Of a DNA stretch of 64,000 nucleotides, positions 11,499 to 22,946 are shown in pieces. The translations under genes were made by a program, and so were the position numbers. Source of the DNA: Lineus longissimus (lineage: Eukaryota > Nemertea > Pilidiophora > Heteronemertea > Lineidae); contig NC_088317.1 of assembly GCF_910592395.1 (NCBI RefSeq), positions 6,694,001 to 6,758,000 of the forward strand, read 5' to 3'. Each line of letters starts with the position of its first letter. Position 1 is the stretch's first letter. The notes beneath the pieces are model-generated. The model saw nothing but the letters and a program-made list of their open reading frames with translations, ran no database searches and had not been told where the DNA came from.

Positions 11499-12176
11499 GT
11501 AAACCTCCAAAGAAGGTGCCTCCGAGGACAAACACTTTCATGGGCCTTCCTCACTGGATCATTCTCCCAAACAAAGTCGGCGACAAGTTATTGAATGGTC
11601 AAAAGATGTACAAACCAACATGTGTAAAAATTATTGACATGGGAGGGCCGAAAAATATGCCGGCATATGTATTTCCTGGCAACAAGAAGTGTTACGTCCG
11701 CATTGAGAGCAATGGAAAGCTGGATTTCAAGAAGAGTTTCACGATCGCAACGTTTGTGAAGCAGGAAGCTCCACATACTGGACCAATGGTTGAATGGCTT
11801 GGAAGACGTACCTTTGGGACCCATTTTTGGATATATCGCAAGAAGACCTTTGTCAATCTCCGGCCACTTGTTCGGAGACGGGCCCATTACTTTCACAAAA
11901 CGCCCAAATCAGGCGTATGGAATTTCGTTGGCATAAGTTATGATTATCAGAAGGGGTCGCTGCTGATGTGGACAGGAGAAACACAAACCATGATACAGAA
12001 GCCTGGAAAGTTTAAGGTGGATACTAGCGGGAAGTATGTGTACGTTGGTCTGCGACCGCGGCAGAAAAATGCATTCAGGGGTCAGCTGGCTGGAACTACA
12101 TTGCTCAAGGGCGCAATAGAAAAGATGGAAATCCCTAAGCTGCGAGCTGATATTGAGAAGGCTCTTGGTAAACAGG
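11499..12176 (+). CDS. LamG-domain exon B of the modular secreted protein
   Basis: Exon of 678 bp after TGTTTCAG and before GTAAGT at 12177, phase 1 on both sides. It starts with a basic, Pro-rich linker (GKPPKKVPPRTNTF) and then repeats the LamG domain: MGLPHWIILP, KPTCVKI, KKCYVRI, GKLDFKKSFTIATF, GTHFWIYRKKTF, WNFVGISYDY, LLMWTGETQ, YVYVGLRPRQ, LAGTTLLKGAI. It is the closest paralogue of exon A. A GTAAAC nine bases upstream could act as a weaker alternative donor, dropping three residues (GKQ). Confidence 0.85.
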
Positions 12177-12914
12177 GTAAGTCAGATCAGAAGGCAGGGT
12201 GCTGATCCGGGAAGATCAGCTCAGATCAGATCTACATCGAAACGCAAGCACCAGACACTTATTGCCAAAGATCATTCAGATTAAGGTTAAGTATGTCAAC
12301 TGAATCAAAGTATGGTTTTGCAAGATTTTGGTGTAGTTTTGTAATGTGCAGTGCAAGAGGACTTTGGCTATTTTAATACGAGCTTCCTAAAAGCTCGTTG
12401 AGCTACAGGCAAACAGAGATTTGATATACCATTGCGACTTTTTTAATGTGAGGCTGTGTCCCTGATACATGGTCTGATAAAATCCTGGTCCAAACTCGTT
12501 CACAAATGTCTCAATAGCAGTGCGCCATTATATCTCTGTTAGAACTGCTAAAAGTGTGCACCAGCTAGACCCCCTGAGATTTGAATCACATGGTCATTTA
12601 ACCAGAGTCTTTCAAACAAATTTATTTGAAAGACTTTGATTAAACTAAGGTTCAAGAGGCTGATCGAGCCTTCTCTAGGAACACTCCCAGATTTTGAAGC
12701 CTTAAAGGGGCATTGGCATTATTAAGGACAATACTACCCAGCTGTCGGCGCCCCTGTCACCTCCTCTTCTACATTAGAAGTTTCCATCAAGAAATTTCAC
12801 AAAAAAAGGAAAAAGTCAAACTCTGACTCTGACGCTTTTCCATGTGGATTCCGACTTGACCCGAGCTAGCACTCCATGCGTCGACCCTTTCCACGTGGAA
12901 CGATGCACTTATAA
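12177..12914. other. Intronic or intergenic spacer after LamG exon B
   Basis: No coding exon recognised. A short inverted repeat around 12603-12644 (agtctttcaaa...tttgaaagact) is the only structure I see. Confidence 0.4.
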
Positions 12915-13366
12915 AGCCCGCAGCACACTAGCCGCCAACTTCGGCGTTCACAGGCGTCTTTTGCCGCAAGAGTCCTGAACGCCTGAAAAATCCGTAGTCT
13001 GCTACGAACGGCGTCGGCGAACGTGACTTGACGCCACTTGCCGCAACTAAACGCCAAATATCTAACATGTTTGATTTTTGACGCGTGTTGCCGCGTTTGA
13101 ACGCAAGAAGAAGCCAGGTGTGCTACGGATGGCCGCCTGACTTGGCGTCGGCGGCGAGGCTATGACCAATCAGCTTGCGTCTTGATGTCACATGATTTCG
13201 CACTGCATGGCCCAGGATGGGTTAAAGTGGCGGAAAAGACGCTACTGGACGCCAATTCTGAGCAGGTGTGCTCTGATCGGGATCCACAGGCCGCCAATTT
13301 TGGCGTCGAGAGGCGTCAGCCGAACGCTTCTTGTCGCCAAAGTTGGCGGCTAGTGTGCTGCGGGCT
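12915..13366. mobile_element. PIF/Harbinger-type MITE, 452 bp
   Basis: Perfect 27-bp terminal inverted repeats (AGCCCGCAGCACACTAGCCG at the left, its complement at the right end) and a 3-bp target duplication TAA at 12912-12914 and 13367-13369. GC-rich interior full of GGCGTC/GACGCC words. No transposase. The TAA duplication fits a Harbinger-mobilised element. Confidence 0.8.
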
Positions 13367-13516
13367 TAAGGCGTTTCCTGGCGCTGGGATCTTCCCCTTG
13401 ATATCATGGTGCTGATTTTTCCGACGTCACGCTGATGGCGCTTTATTACCCCGCAACTGCGATAATAAATGGAAATGACGTGAACTCGGATCTTGGCGTG
13501 CGCTCACGTGGCGGGA

Positions 13517-14496
13517 AAGGTCTTTCGCGCAAGGACTTGTGCGTACTAGAAAAAACGAATAACGCGTTCTTTTACTATCTAGATGTGAAACAAAATTGAA
13601 AAAGCATCAAACACGTTTCGAAAAATAGTTTACTGATGAACCAGAGGAATAACAAACATACTGCAATAAAAATCGGCCCATTCCTATAACAGTTGCACTC
13701 GAAACAACACATGTGATGCATTCATGATCAGGAGTACGAAAGCCCAGAAGGCTCATTCATTATTCAAAAATCAACAAATATTGAATTTTGAATTTTGAAC
13801 TATGCTCTTCTGTGACTTCAAAATTCAAAATTCAACAAATCGAACTTTGAATTTGGAACTATGCATTTTTTTTACTTCAAAACTCAAAATTCTACAAATG
13901 TTGAACTTTGAATTTTTAGACTATGCTATTCTTTGACTTCAAAATCCAAAATTTAACAAATATTGAACTTTGAATTTTGAAGTCAACCAATTTGCGACTT
14001 CACAATCAAACACAATCTGAATTTTGAAGTCGACCAATTGCAAAATTCGAAATTTCAAATATTAATTTTTGAATTTTGAAGTCAACCAATTGTGCAACTT
14101 CAAAATTCAAAATTCAAAATTGCACAATATTGATCGCATGAGGTACCACTAGATGGAGTACAGGGGCATTGATACTCAGATCCTCATCAGCAGCATAAAA
14201 TGGCAGCAACCAAGATAACTGTGTACACTACAGTGGTGAAAAGTCATTCGTATTTTTTTTATAAAAGATGGTGAACTTTAATTGGAAGAACTAGGTTTAC
14301 TTAGCACTTGAAATTTTTGAATTTACAAGTCAAAGAAGAGCATGGTTTTAAATTCAAACTTCAATAGTTGTTGGATATTTCGAATTTAATTTTGAATATT
14401 GAATGAGCCTTCTGGGCTTTCGTATCAGGAGACATGCAAATTAAACTTTGGAGAAAGTAATACGGACACATGTAGAAGTAATGATTAACAGTTTTT
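13517..14496. repeat. Dispersed repeat copy 1, split by a MITE
   Basis: Matches 16604-16894 on both sides of a 690-bp insertion (13735-14424): shared start AAGGTCTTTCGCGCAAGGAC, shared end ATGATTAACAGTTTTT. Part of it also recurs near 2175-2225. Confidence 0.75.
13735..14424. mobile_element. 690-bp MITE/foldback with 7-bp target duplication
   Basis: Terminal inverted repeats of 25 bp (TACGAAAGCCCAGAAGGCTC...). The 7-bp direct repeat TCAGGAG flanks it at 13728-13734 and 14425-14431, and the uninterrupted site with a single TCAGGAG is seen in the paralogous repeat at 16816-16822. The interior is built from repeated AT-rich palindromic words (caaaattcaa, ttgaattttgaa). No coding capacity. The 7-bp duplication does not match the common superfamilies (TA, TTAA, TWA, 8-bp hAT), so the class is open. 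Confidence 0.85.
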
Positions 14497-15250
14497 AAAT
14501 GAATCGTGGCAAGGTAGTTGTTTACCGTTCATGCTATTAATTGACTGCCTGATTGCTTTAACAAATCATCGTAATATTTCTTCGACCCATAATCTATTTT
14601 ATTTTTGTTGACGGTGGGTCAGTATGTCCCACCAAGATAACTACATTTGTGTTTTTCTACATTTATGTTGAAGACAGGTTTCTACATTTATTTTATGATT
14701 GTTGAAATTCTAGAAGACATTTCGCTACCATGCAAAATTTTTCCCAAGCCCACTAAACTACTAAGTATGTAGTGCGTGCTTTAAGTTCTGCCAACTTCAG
14801 CAACACGCTGCCTCTGAAGATGCAGTTCGGGGAAATGATAATTACAATTGATGGATGATACTTGCTTTAGTCTTCCTTAATGGATAGGGCCCTGAATATT
14901 CCAAAGTGGCGTATCCACTAATATGCAATTTTTCAGATAAACTTGTGATGGGGTATGGTGAGTCCTTTTTCTGGTTACCTGAAGGCTACCGAGGGAAAAA
15001 CAAGCGATTCAGTGGTGGAATCGTTGTCAGCAGAGCTGCTACAAACAAGATATTTTGTCAGATCAGCAACTATACAATTTTTAAAACCATCATAAACTCA
15101 TCGTATCTCTATCGCAAGGAGAAAGAATGAAATAATCATTTTATTATCAAGTGGGATGTGGATCCCCCCCCAAAACACACACACATAACCACGATTTAAA
15201 CTTGGATTTAGCTGCTATAAAATTGACACATCCACCTTGTTTACTTTTAG
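14432..15250. other. Spacer upstream of LamG exon C
   Basis: The first part is the end of the dispersed repeat. The 14906-15130 open frame has no recognisable domain. The rest looks intronic and ends with the acceptor TTACTTTTAG. Confidence 0.35.
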
Positions 15251-15901
15251 CTGCATCCAGGAAAGGAGATTTCTTTGGTCTGCCCTGGTGGATCATCACA
15301 CCCAGGAAGAACAACGACGAATACCTGAAGGGTCTAAAGATGACTAAGCCAACATGTGTCCAAATCTTACCCGGTCAAGGCCCCAGTAAGATGACTGCTT
15401 GGAAGTTTCCAGGTGACAAGAAGTGCCATTTGATGATCCACAGTGGTGGTAAACTTGATTTCAAGACCAGCTTCACCATTGCTGCCTTCTTTTACCAAGA
15501 TGTCGTAGCTGATCAGCCAATTGTTGAGTGGTTTGGAAACTCAGTTATTGGGACCCATATCTGGGTCTATAAACGAAAAACCTACGTAAATTTGGTGCCC
15601 ACAGTAGCTGGAAAAAAGGCAATGTACTTCCATCAGCCCGTCAAGGCAAAGGCGTGGACGTTTACTGGAGTCAGCTACGACTACACCAAGGGAGAACTCT
15701 TGATGTGGACTGATGAAAAGGTAGTAGTACACAAACCCGGGCAGTTCAACGTGAAGACGCCTGGAAATGTTTACGTTGGTCTACGCAAGAAGGCGCCGGG
15801 GTATGCGTTCAAGGGCATGCTTGCAGGAGTCACTTTGCTCAAGGGCAGCATCAATAAAGAGGAATTAGTCAAGTTGAAGGCGGATATTATCAAGAAGATA
15901 G
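15251..15901 (+). CDS. LamG-domain exon C of the modular secreted protein
   Basis: Exon of 651 bp, acceptor TTACTTTTAG, donor GTGAAT at 15902, phase 1 on both sides. LamG_3-type domain: FFGLPWWIITP, KPTCVQILPGQGP, KKCHLMI, GKLDFKTSFTIAAFF, VEWFGN, GTHIWVYKRKTYV, WTFTGVSYDYTKG, LLMWTDEK, VYVGLRKKAPG, LAGVTLLKGSI. It is about as close to the dead unit at 7.5 kb as to exons A and B, so the array arose by several duplications. In the model it is followed by the linker exons at 16.3, 17.6 and 18.1 kb. Role inferred: extracellular binding module. Confidence 0.85.
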
Positions 15902-16264
15902 GTGAATGTCTAAGGTGTTTATAACTAACTGAAGGTAGTTGTGACCGCAAACATGATATCATTTAAAAGCTCAGAATCCTAGGTCTGTGATGAACTCACA
16001 GTTAAATGAGAAATGACACTGAAACCTTTGTCAACTTAATTCACTCCTGACGCCTGGACTATACATGTGTGAGTCAAGACGTTTTTGACTTACGAGTTCA
16101 AGACAGTGCTAAACAATGCATGCATGACCTGGCGATTATGATCAATGTGTCAGTCGTAGCTCCTAGCGTCATGTACGTGTACTTTAATTTTAGCCAAAAC
16201 ATAAATATTCTGGACTCATCAGCCCTTACTTTTGATTTACCCTGCATATTTTCGAATGTTTCAG

Positions 16265-16291
16265 CTCCTGACCCGGCGAAACAAAAACCAA
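16265..16291 (+). CDS. 27-bp linker exon (Pro/Lys-rich)
   Basis: Lies between TTTCAG and GTAAGAA, phase 1 to phase 1, encoding about APDPAKQKP. Its flanking introns are duplicated around the 17.6 kb exon (shared gagtcaagacgtttttgactta and aacataaatattctggact), so the two are tandem copies of one ancestral exon. A 27-bp exon is short but the splice sites, phase and paralogue agree. Confidence 0.6.
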
Positions 16292-16603
16292 GTAAGAATT
16301 TATGCTATCTTCATTACCATTTTGTTGCGGACTCTTTGTTGTAGAAATCTCAAACATGATATTTAGAACAGACTTGATGACAAACCAAGTGAATTTCAGT
16401 TTCATCAATTATGCTAAAAGTTTAATGAAATTACGTACGCCTGAGACGAATTTCTGGATAATATGATTACATGTATCTCTATGTACAATTATAAATAAAT
16501 ACATTTCATCAGTCAGTATGACTCATCTGGATGAAATCGATGCAACTATGCCCAACACATTATCCAATAAATGCCCAAAGCGATTTCGGCTCATCTATCT
16601 GTC

Positions 16604-16894
16604 AAGGTCTTTCGCGCAAGGACTTGTGCGTACTAGAAATAGCGAATAAGGCGTTTTTCAATTATCTAAGAGATGAAACAAAATTGGAAAAGCATCAAAC
16701 ACGTTTAGAAAAATAGTTTACTGATGAACCAGAGGAAGGACAAGCATGCTGCACTTAAAAGCCGCCCATTCCTTTAACAGTGGTACTCGAAACAACCAAT
16801 GTGATCCATTCATGATCAGGAGACATGCAAATGAAACTTTAGAGAAAGTATAACATACACTTCCAGGTTTTAGTAGTAATGATTAACAGTTTTT
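16604..16894. repeat. Dispersed repeat copy 2 (empty-site reference)
   Basis: Same repeat as 13517-14496 but uninterrupted, with the single TCAGGAG target at 16816-16822. Confidence 0.75.
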
Positions 16895-17380
16895 GGCGAG
16901 CGATGACGTGGCGTCCGTCGTCTTCGTCGTCGTCCACCAGCGGCGTATGTTAGCCCGGCACGTTTCGTAACCGCTTGATGTCTGGACTTAAAACTTAGTA
17001 CACATGTACCCGTGGGCCCTTGGGCGATTCACACCAAATTTCGTTCCAAAACTATTCTTGGGTCGGCCACCAGGGGTCGTAATGGAAAAACATAAAACAT
17101 GCAATAGGACCCGTGATTCTGGTCCGATTTTCATGAACTTTTTGGTAGGTACTCCTAGCAAGAATACAACACATTTCAAACAGGTTTTGATTTGACCTAT
17201 GTTTCAAGGCCACGGAAGTCAAAGTTCTCTAAATCAACGATAGGTGGGACGTTTCGTTTCTATTTGAGCTAGAAGGTTCTAAACTTGCGTGGACATGTAT
17301 CTAGGGATCCTCTATTCTACCCAAAAAAGTGGCCCGCTCGGACATTAAATATATTCAAATGAGAAATAACACTACAGCCT
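16895..17380. other. Intronic stretch, cgtcgtcgtc-bearing
   Basis: Contains a gtcgtcttcgtcgtcgtcc run near 16918 and no recognisable exon. May be an old dispersed repeat; I cannot classify it. Confidence 0.3.
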
Positions 17381-17618
17381 TTGTCAAGTAAGTCACCCCT
17401 TGACGCCTGGACTATACTTGCGTGAGTCAAGACGTTTTTGACTTACCATTTCACACTATGTTTCAAGACAAAGGAGCTAAACATGCATGATCGGAGGGTT
17501 ATGATAAATGTGTCAGTCTCAGCTCATGGTATACTTTAATTTTAGCAAAAACATAAATATTCTGGACTAAATTAGCCCTTTACTTTTGATTTACCCTGCT
17601 TATTTTCGAATGTTTCAG

Positions 17619-17696
17619 CTACTGGCCCAGCGACACAAAAGGCCTCGCCCGCCAACCCAAAACCTGTAGCAAAGACACCATTGCCGACGAAACCAA
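17619..17696 (+). CDS. 78-bp linker exon (Pro/Lys/Ala-rich)
   Basis: Lies between TGTTTCAG and GTATAAG, phase 1 to phase 1. It encodes a flexible stalk (TGPATQKASP, NPKPVAKTPLPTKP). Paralogue of the 27-bp exon at 16265 and longer by 51 bp in frame. Such sequence is typical of extracellular spacers and O-glycosylated stalks; that function is inference. Confidence 0.65.
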
Positions 17697-18093
17697 GTAT
17701 AAGAGTTTATGCTATCTTTATTACCATTTTGTTAATTAGCATTGTAGAAATCTAAAGCATGATATTTAGAACAGACTTGATGGCAGGCCAAGTCAATTGC
17801 AGATTCAGCAATAATGCTAAAAGTTTTTTTATATTACGTGCGCCTGAGACGAATTTCTGGATAAGTTGACTCTCTTGAATTGAAAATATAGATTTCACCA
17901 TCACTATTGCCTCATCGGGATGAAATTGATGCAACTATGCCTAATACATACCTCCGAAACACCCAAAGCGCTTTCGGTTGATTATTTTGTCTATTCGTTT
18001 CAACCGCATAGAACATCAGCGTTTATCAACGCATATCGAAGTAGCCTAATAGCGTGTAAGGTTCCATTAATATTACCCCTCTGTTTCCTTCAG

Positions 18094-18135
18094 AATCGGC
18101 AGAAGTGGACACGTCGAAGATTAAGGACCTTGATG
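18094..18135 (+). CDS. 42-bp linker exon (acidic)
   Basis: Acceptor TTTCCTTCAG, donor GTGAGA at 18136, phase 1 to phase 1, encoding SAEVDTSKIKDLD. No domain. Included because the phase keeps the reading frame of the LamG gene and both splice sites are good. Confidence 0.5.
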
Positions 18136-18297
18136 GTGAGAGAGTCGGGCAACATGCGTTGTTTTGATCGTGGCAGAGCGGGCACATTGTTACTTTACAT
18201 ACATTTAGATCGTAGTGCGTACTCGTCGGATCGACCGCACTTGACGATGCATAACTTCGGTGATGGGGAAAAAGCGCGCAATGGTTACTTATTTTAA

Positions 18298-18625
18298 AAC
18301 AACTGGGTTTAGAATGAACTGCCCATTGTAGTGTATATGCACTATGTGCTAATGAAGCCTCGTTTTGAATTATACGGTTTGGGTTAGGCAACCATAACCG
18401 CTTGGGTTGGTGCAAAATATTGAAGCATTTCAAAATCGGTCAAAACCACGTCATTCGTAATTTAATTTGAGATGCTTTGAATAGAAATTGATACCTCACT
18501 GTCGGTATTGATTGTCTCACCAAATCTGATCGGGTGGAGCTTAAATATCGGCCTACACTTTATCTCCACCCTCACGGTTTCGGTGAGACAACCAATACCT
18601 CCAGTTTAGTATCAATTCCTTAAGG
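18298..18625. repeat. Hairpin-repeat family, copy 3 (inverted)
   Basis: Inverted relative to the 6.7 kb copy: tail phrase AAGCCTCGTTTTGAA and GGTTAGGCAACCATAACC first, then the hairpin block with GGTATTGATTGTCTCACC and GGTGAGACAACCAATACC. Confidence 0.65.
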
Positions 18626-19479
18626 TTGGGGTGCACCTACGTTAAGCACTTTGACAATGCTCACTTCACACCATTTGCTTGCAGATTTAATTCCCTCCGT
18701 CGCGCAAACATAGTCTTTTCAAAAATTTATTTCAATGCCGTTTTCGGCTTTCATGACACCATGTTCATGGTCGGTCAATCAGAGATAGGCCCTGGTTTGC
18801 AATATACCACAAGTTATCGCGAGTGACCACAGAATATCCGAACAGCTATATATAGGCAGTGGCGGGAATGACGTGAATTACAATAACCAAAGTTGTAACT
18901 GGCGATCGGCACGCAATATTTTCCGATTTTTGTTGCAAGTTTTCCCTTTTATTGATGGATATATTTGAAAAATTATGTTTGTAAAATAGAGCCATCAGTG
19001 CATTCCAGATCCCAACGATCGCTTTTTTGAAATATTTGTACAAAATAGGCAATATTCAGAAAATTGTAAACCGAGGCCATTTAGGGCATTAATTTGTTAA
19101 GATACCAATTAAATGGAATGTGTTTTTTTAAAACGGATCATTAGCACCTGCACGCACCATGGCTCGATGTGTGAGTCCAAATCTGAAACAGATATGTCGC
19201 ATCGTGAAGTCTGTAGGATTGTTCAAAACTCAAATTATGACCTCTAATAAAAAGCTAATTAACTCTATTCTAATCGGTCAAAATAGATATTTTTTATGCA
19301 AATGGGAAGATAAAGGTTGGAACTAAAACATACATTAAAATAAACAGATATCCTTTGTGAGTACATGTAATACGTTATAGATTTTTTTTGAAAGCGCACA
19401 CTAGATGTGTCAAAGGTGAACCCTAGCCTTAAGTGAAAGTCCTTTTTACAGCCTGGCTGGTTTGAGTTCAAGTGAGCGC

Positions 19480-19600
19480 CTTCTGATTGCTCCTTGAAAC
19501 CCCTGATTGATTTCTGTGGAGACCGGGGTAATAATATGATATCCCAAAGCGCTTTGAGCGTGAACTATTGTATAGGAATTGCGCTATATAAAAGACTCAT
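19480..19600. repeat. Possible SINE/LINE tail (AAAGCGCTTTGAGCG ... GCGCTATATAAA)
   Basis: The pair of phrases AAAGCGCTTTGAGCG and GGAATTGCGCTATATAAAA is the look of 3' tails shared by many animal SINEs and L2/CR1-like LINEs. Only this end is recognisable, and the AGCACTTTGAGCG phrase returns at about 19618. Confidence 0.45.
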
Positions 19601-19830
19601 TATTATATTCGATCGACCAGCACTTTGAGCGTATAGGGAGTATGAGATATTATCCCGTTCGTTTGGACTACCATGGATTAGTTCGTGTTCGGTCTGCCAG
19701 CACTTGCATACAATCTTCATTCCTGTGGTAACCGTGGTTCCCCTTGTGATCTTCAAATGCCCCTTACCGATGCAATTAAACCCAGACATGATATCTAAGT
19801 TTAGCCTCACTGTCTAAAATTGAGTCTAAC

Positions 19831-20138
19831 CTCCGCAAAAGTGAAAAATGGAGAACAAAATTCGTGAAAAAATTTGATTGCATACAAGTTTGATTTTAAC
19901 GCCGAGATTACAATAATGTCCAGGCTGAACCTTCCTTCCTTCATAGCGTTTGCTGCCGAATTACAGAGCAACACTAGGAACTCACTCGGTTTTTTTTTAT
20001 TCACGGCCGGGTATTAACCCTCGGTTTTTTTTCTATAAAGGCGGCACTTCCCCGTCCGCGTACTAAACGATCGGTGAAAGTTGCCCGCACTACCCCCTCC
20101 TCCATACACATTCTCTTATTTTGCTCATCACCAGAATC
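19831..20138. repeat. Left arm of a 308-bp inverted repeat
   Basis: Reverse complement of 20835-21142 at roughly 95% identity, begins CTCCGCAAAAGTGAAAAATG and ends CATCACCAGAATC. Both arms are 308 bp. The 696-bp spacer carries the Cys-loop exon at 20658-20747. Confidence 0.9.
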
Positions 20139-20657
20139 AGAGTCTACATCATCCTTAGCGTTTCACAGTATTCACCACAGCTTACAGATATATCTCTTTA
20201 AAAAGCATCATTTTGGTCTTTTCTCGTATGGAAAGAACATATTAAGTAGTCTTCTAATAAAACATGGTGCAACGCTTTTGAGTGCTTTCGTTTCGGAGTG
20301 GCTCTCCCTTTTGTTTGAGACATTTGAAAAACAGATTGCCTCGCTTTTTTCTGTTTCCCACAGTTGAATGTAATGGCCTCCTATGCTCTCATATTGTACG
20401 GAAACACAGAATTATGAGAAAGAACTAAAACGGCACGCCGGGAAATCTTGAACCTGGGGAACATAATAGAACCCAAGGATACATGTACAACCCGAGGAAC
20501 ATTGGGTCGATCTCCTGTCTACCATGTGTCCTCCACATCAAAGGCCATTTGGTACTTACTTTGTAATGTTTTGTGGCATTGGTGGCAGGAGTACGCTGAT
20601 CTCTGTACGTGTTAGATTGAGGCCGGATTTAAGTTTTCACTGTCGTCTGTTTTCCAG

Positions 20658-20747
20658 CCTCTGTCCGTGTAAAGCTGTCTGCCATGCAGAATGGCAAGTG
20701 TCCGCAAGGAACCAAGCCCCATCCTCAATGGCCGAAGCTCTGCAGAA
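20658..20747 (+). CDS. Cys-loop exon 1 (C-P-x-G-T-x10-C) of the LamG gene
   Basis: Exon of 90 bp after TTTTCCAG and before GTAAGTC, phase 1 on both sides. Its key part is CPQGTKPHPQWPKLC: two cysteines 14 apart, with the P-x-G-T signature right after the first. The same pattern with identical spacing recurs in the exons at 21536 and 22947. A disulfide-closed loop is the likely structure (inference). The exon sits inside a 308-bp inverted repeat, which could affect its splicing. Confidence 0.7.
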
Positions 20748-20834
20748 GTAAGTCATTCGTTTTATCAGCACAGAACGAGTCCTTTTTCACACCCGAGGTT
20801 GTGTTGGGTCTCGCTCCAAGCAATTTTGAATTGT

Positions 20835-21142
20835 GATTCTGGTGATGAGCAAAATAAGAGAATGTGTATGGAGGAGGGGGTAGTGCGGGCAACTTTCACT
20901 GATCGTTCAGTACGCGGACGGGGAAGTGCCGCCTTTATAGAAAAAAACCTGAGGGTGAATACCCGGTGGTGAATCCAAAAAAAACGAGTGAGTTCCTAGT
21001 TTTGCTCTGTAATTCGGCAGCAAACGCTGTGAAGGAAGGAAGGTTCAGCCTGGACAATATTGTAATCGCGGCGTTACAATCAAACTTGTATGCAATCAAA
21101 TTTTTTCGCGAATTTTGTTCTCCATTTTTCACTTTTGCGGAG
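20835..21142. repeat. Right arm of the 308-bp inverted repeat
   Basis: Complement of 19831-20138. The small open frames seen in both arms are mirror images and not genes. Confidence 0.9.
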
Positions 21143-21535
21143 TTGCAAGTAAGGTTAGGTTAAAAGTGAGTTTCCGCTGAGAATCGTGGAAACATTGCGA
21201 CAAAGCTGCGGCTCTAGTCACTTCAGCTAAACAGTGGAAACATACATGCGTCGTGAAATGCACGCGGAATCGTGTCAAATCAGAAGATTTTCAAAACTAA
21301 AGACCTCTCCTTTAAAATGACAAAAAATGCACTCAGCAGTGATTGGCTGGGAGGTAATGTAGACATTCAGTGGCGGCCATACAAGTTTCCTGCAATGCGT
21401 CAGCTGGTTCAGAGCATACAATTCAGCGGGTCATTCGTGTAATGAATATGCGCCCCAATGAATTGCGCTCATCAACCTACACCAGGGGATTGTGGCTCTT
21501 AACTTCTGTCATGTTGTTTTAATTACTTATTTCAG

Positions 21536-21628
21536 AGATAATTCTCGTCCATCTAACACACAAAATGGCTGACAAGACTTGCCCGGGTGGCACTGTGCCT
21601 TATAAAGCCAACCCAGACATGTGTATGA
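21536..21628 (+). CDS. Cys-loop exon 2 of the LamG gene
   Basis: Exon of 93 bp between TTATTTCAG and GTGAGTAG, phase 1 to phase 1. Contains CPGGTVPYKANPDMC, again C-P-x-G-T-x10-C. About 15 residues precede the motif (IILVHLTHKMADKT). Supported by exact spacing and phase agreement with its two siblings. Confidence 0.7.
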
Positions 21629-22946
21629 GTGAGTAGCGATTCACTAGTTTATCTGGATCCGCGTGGAATCGGTCAACATAATGATCAATGAGATATCAAG
21701 TGTTGGAGTACGATACGTTTTTGCTTGACCGTGTAGAGTATTTTCCAGTTGACTGACTTTTTACTGCTCGTTCTGTATACTCGGGTTTCGCACGCCTGAC
21801 GTCCACTGCAGTAAGCCAGTGTGTGTTCATTTTGGTAGGCCCACGACGGAAGTAAGTTGCTTGATTGATTGACCAGCAGCATCAATGGCAATAGTGCCTT
21901 GAATAGGCCTAACATTTCCCCCATTACGGACCTAGAAATGTGCACTATGTAAAGATCTGGCTGGAAGTTAGAGGAGAGAAACAGAGTATATCATGTATAA
22001 TGTTTTCCAGGCATATTCTTGGTTTGTGTGCTAACTCTTACAATTCATGATCAGTTGGTAAGATGTTATTTTGATGACAATAAATATGAGTAGCAAAATA
22101 TTCGATAACTTAGGATGACTTTAACAGTGAATGTTATTAAAGCATCGCCAAATTTTCATTTTTAGTTGTGGACTTTAAAAAGTTCCATGCAGTTGGTACG
22201 TATTCACTCAAAATGACGGTCAGCATTCTAACCTAGAAATATCTTTTCGTTCGCAGTTTGCTCAGGAACAACTAATGGCGTTGACTGCTTATGCACTGCC
22301 TGTTTTTCGGGGCAAAAAGTATTATCTAATCACCCGTCACCCTTTCCATTTAGTTGATTAACTGAGAATGCGACCAGCGAAGTAAGTTGTGCATGAAAGA
22401 TATCGCGTACTAACAAAATTGTTTTGTGCTTGAATGGGTACCACGATCATTCGCCATCCATTTCGTATTACATTCACATTGACCAGTAACAGTTTTAAAT
22501 ACATGTATCTCCCTGGGAACGGTGTCCCATCCAATTGAACAGTTTCAGATTAAGGCATGGTACTATCACCCAACACCTTCAAAACCACAGACCAGGATTA
22601 AAAGTAACATGATCCTTTGTCATCGGACACTTTATTGTACGGACAAGATTTTCCTATTCAACGTTTGGGGCGTCTGAAAATATCTTGTCGATCGCCAATC
22701 ACATTTCGTCCCTGCCTTAAACCATCTGGTATCTCTTGGCACTCGGTTCAGGGCTGCAGGCAGGGCCAGTTTACTGAGTCTAACATTAAACCAAAAACAG
22801 CGGACAGCAAGGCCAAATTTAGGATCCAACTGAGAACTATATCAAGAGAAAGTGCCCTTAAAATGTTCCAATTAATACCTCTCATCGAATATATCATGTA
22901 AGCGACCTGATATTTTCGCTCTTATTTATTCTTCTCCATTCTTTAG
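21629..22946. other. Intron between Cys-loop exons 2 and 3
   Basis: No convincing exon. A Cys-rich open stretch after a TTCGCAG at 22256 has no usable donor and was not called. Confidence 0.4.

Noticed and set aside
20966-21163. Open frame matching a minus-strand frame at 19807-20004
   Set aside because: The two are mirror images in the inverted-repeat arms and not genes.
22257-22360. Cys-rich stretch after TTCGCAG (CSGTTNGVDCLC)
   Set aside because: Tempting as another Cys-loop exon, but the spacing differs from the motif and there is no donor before the stop.
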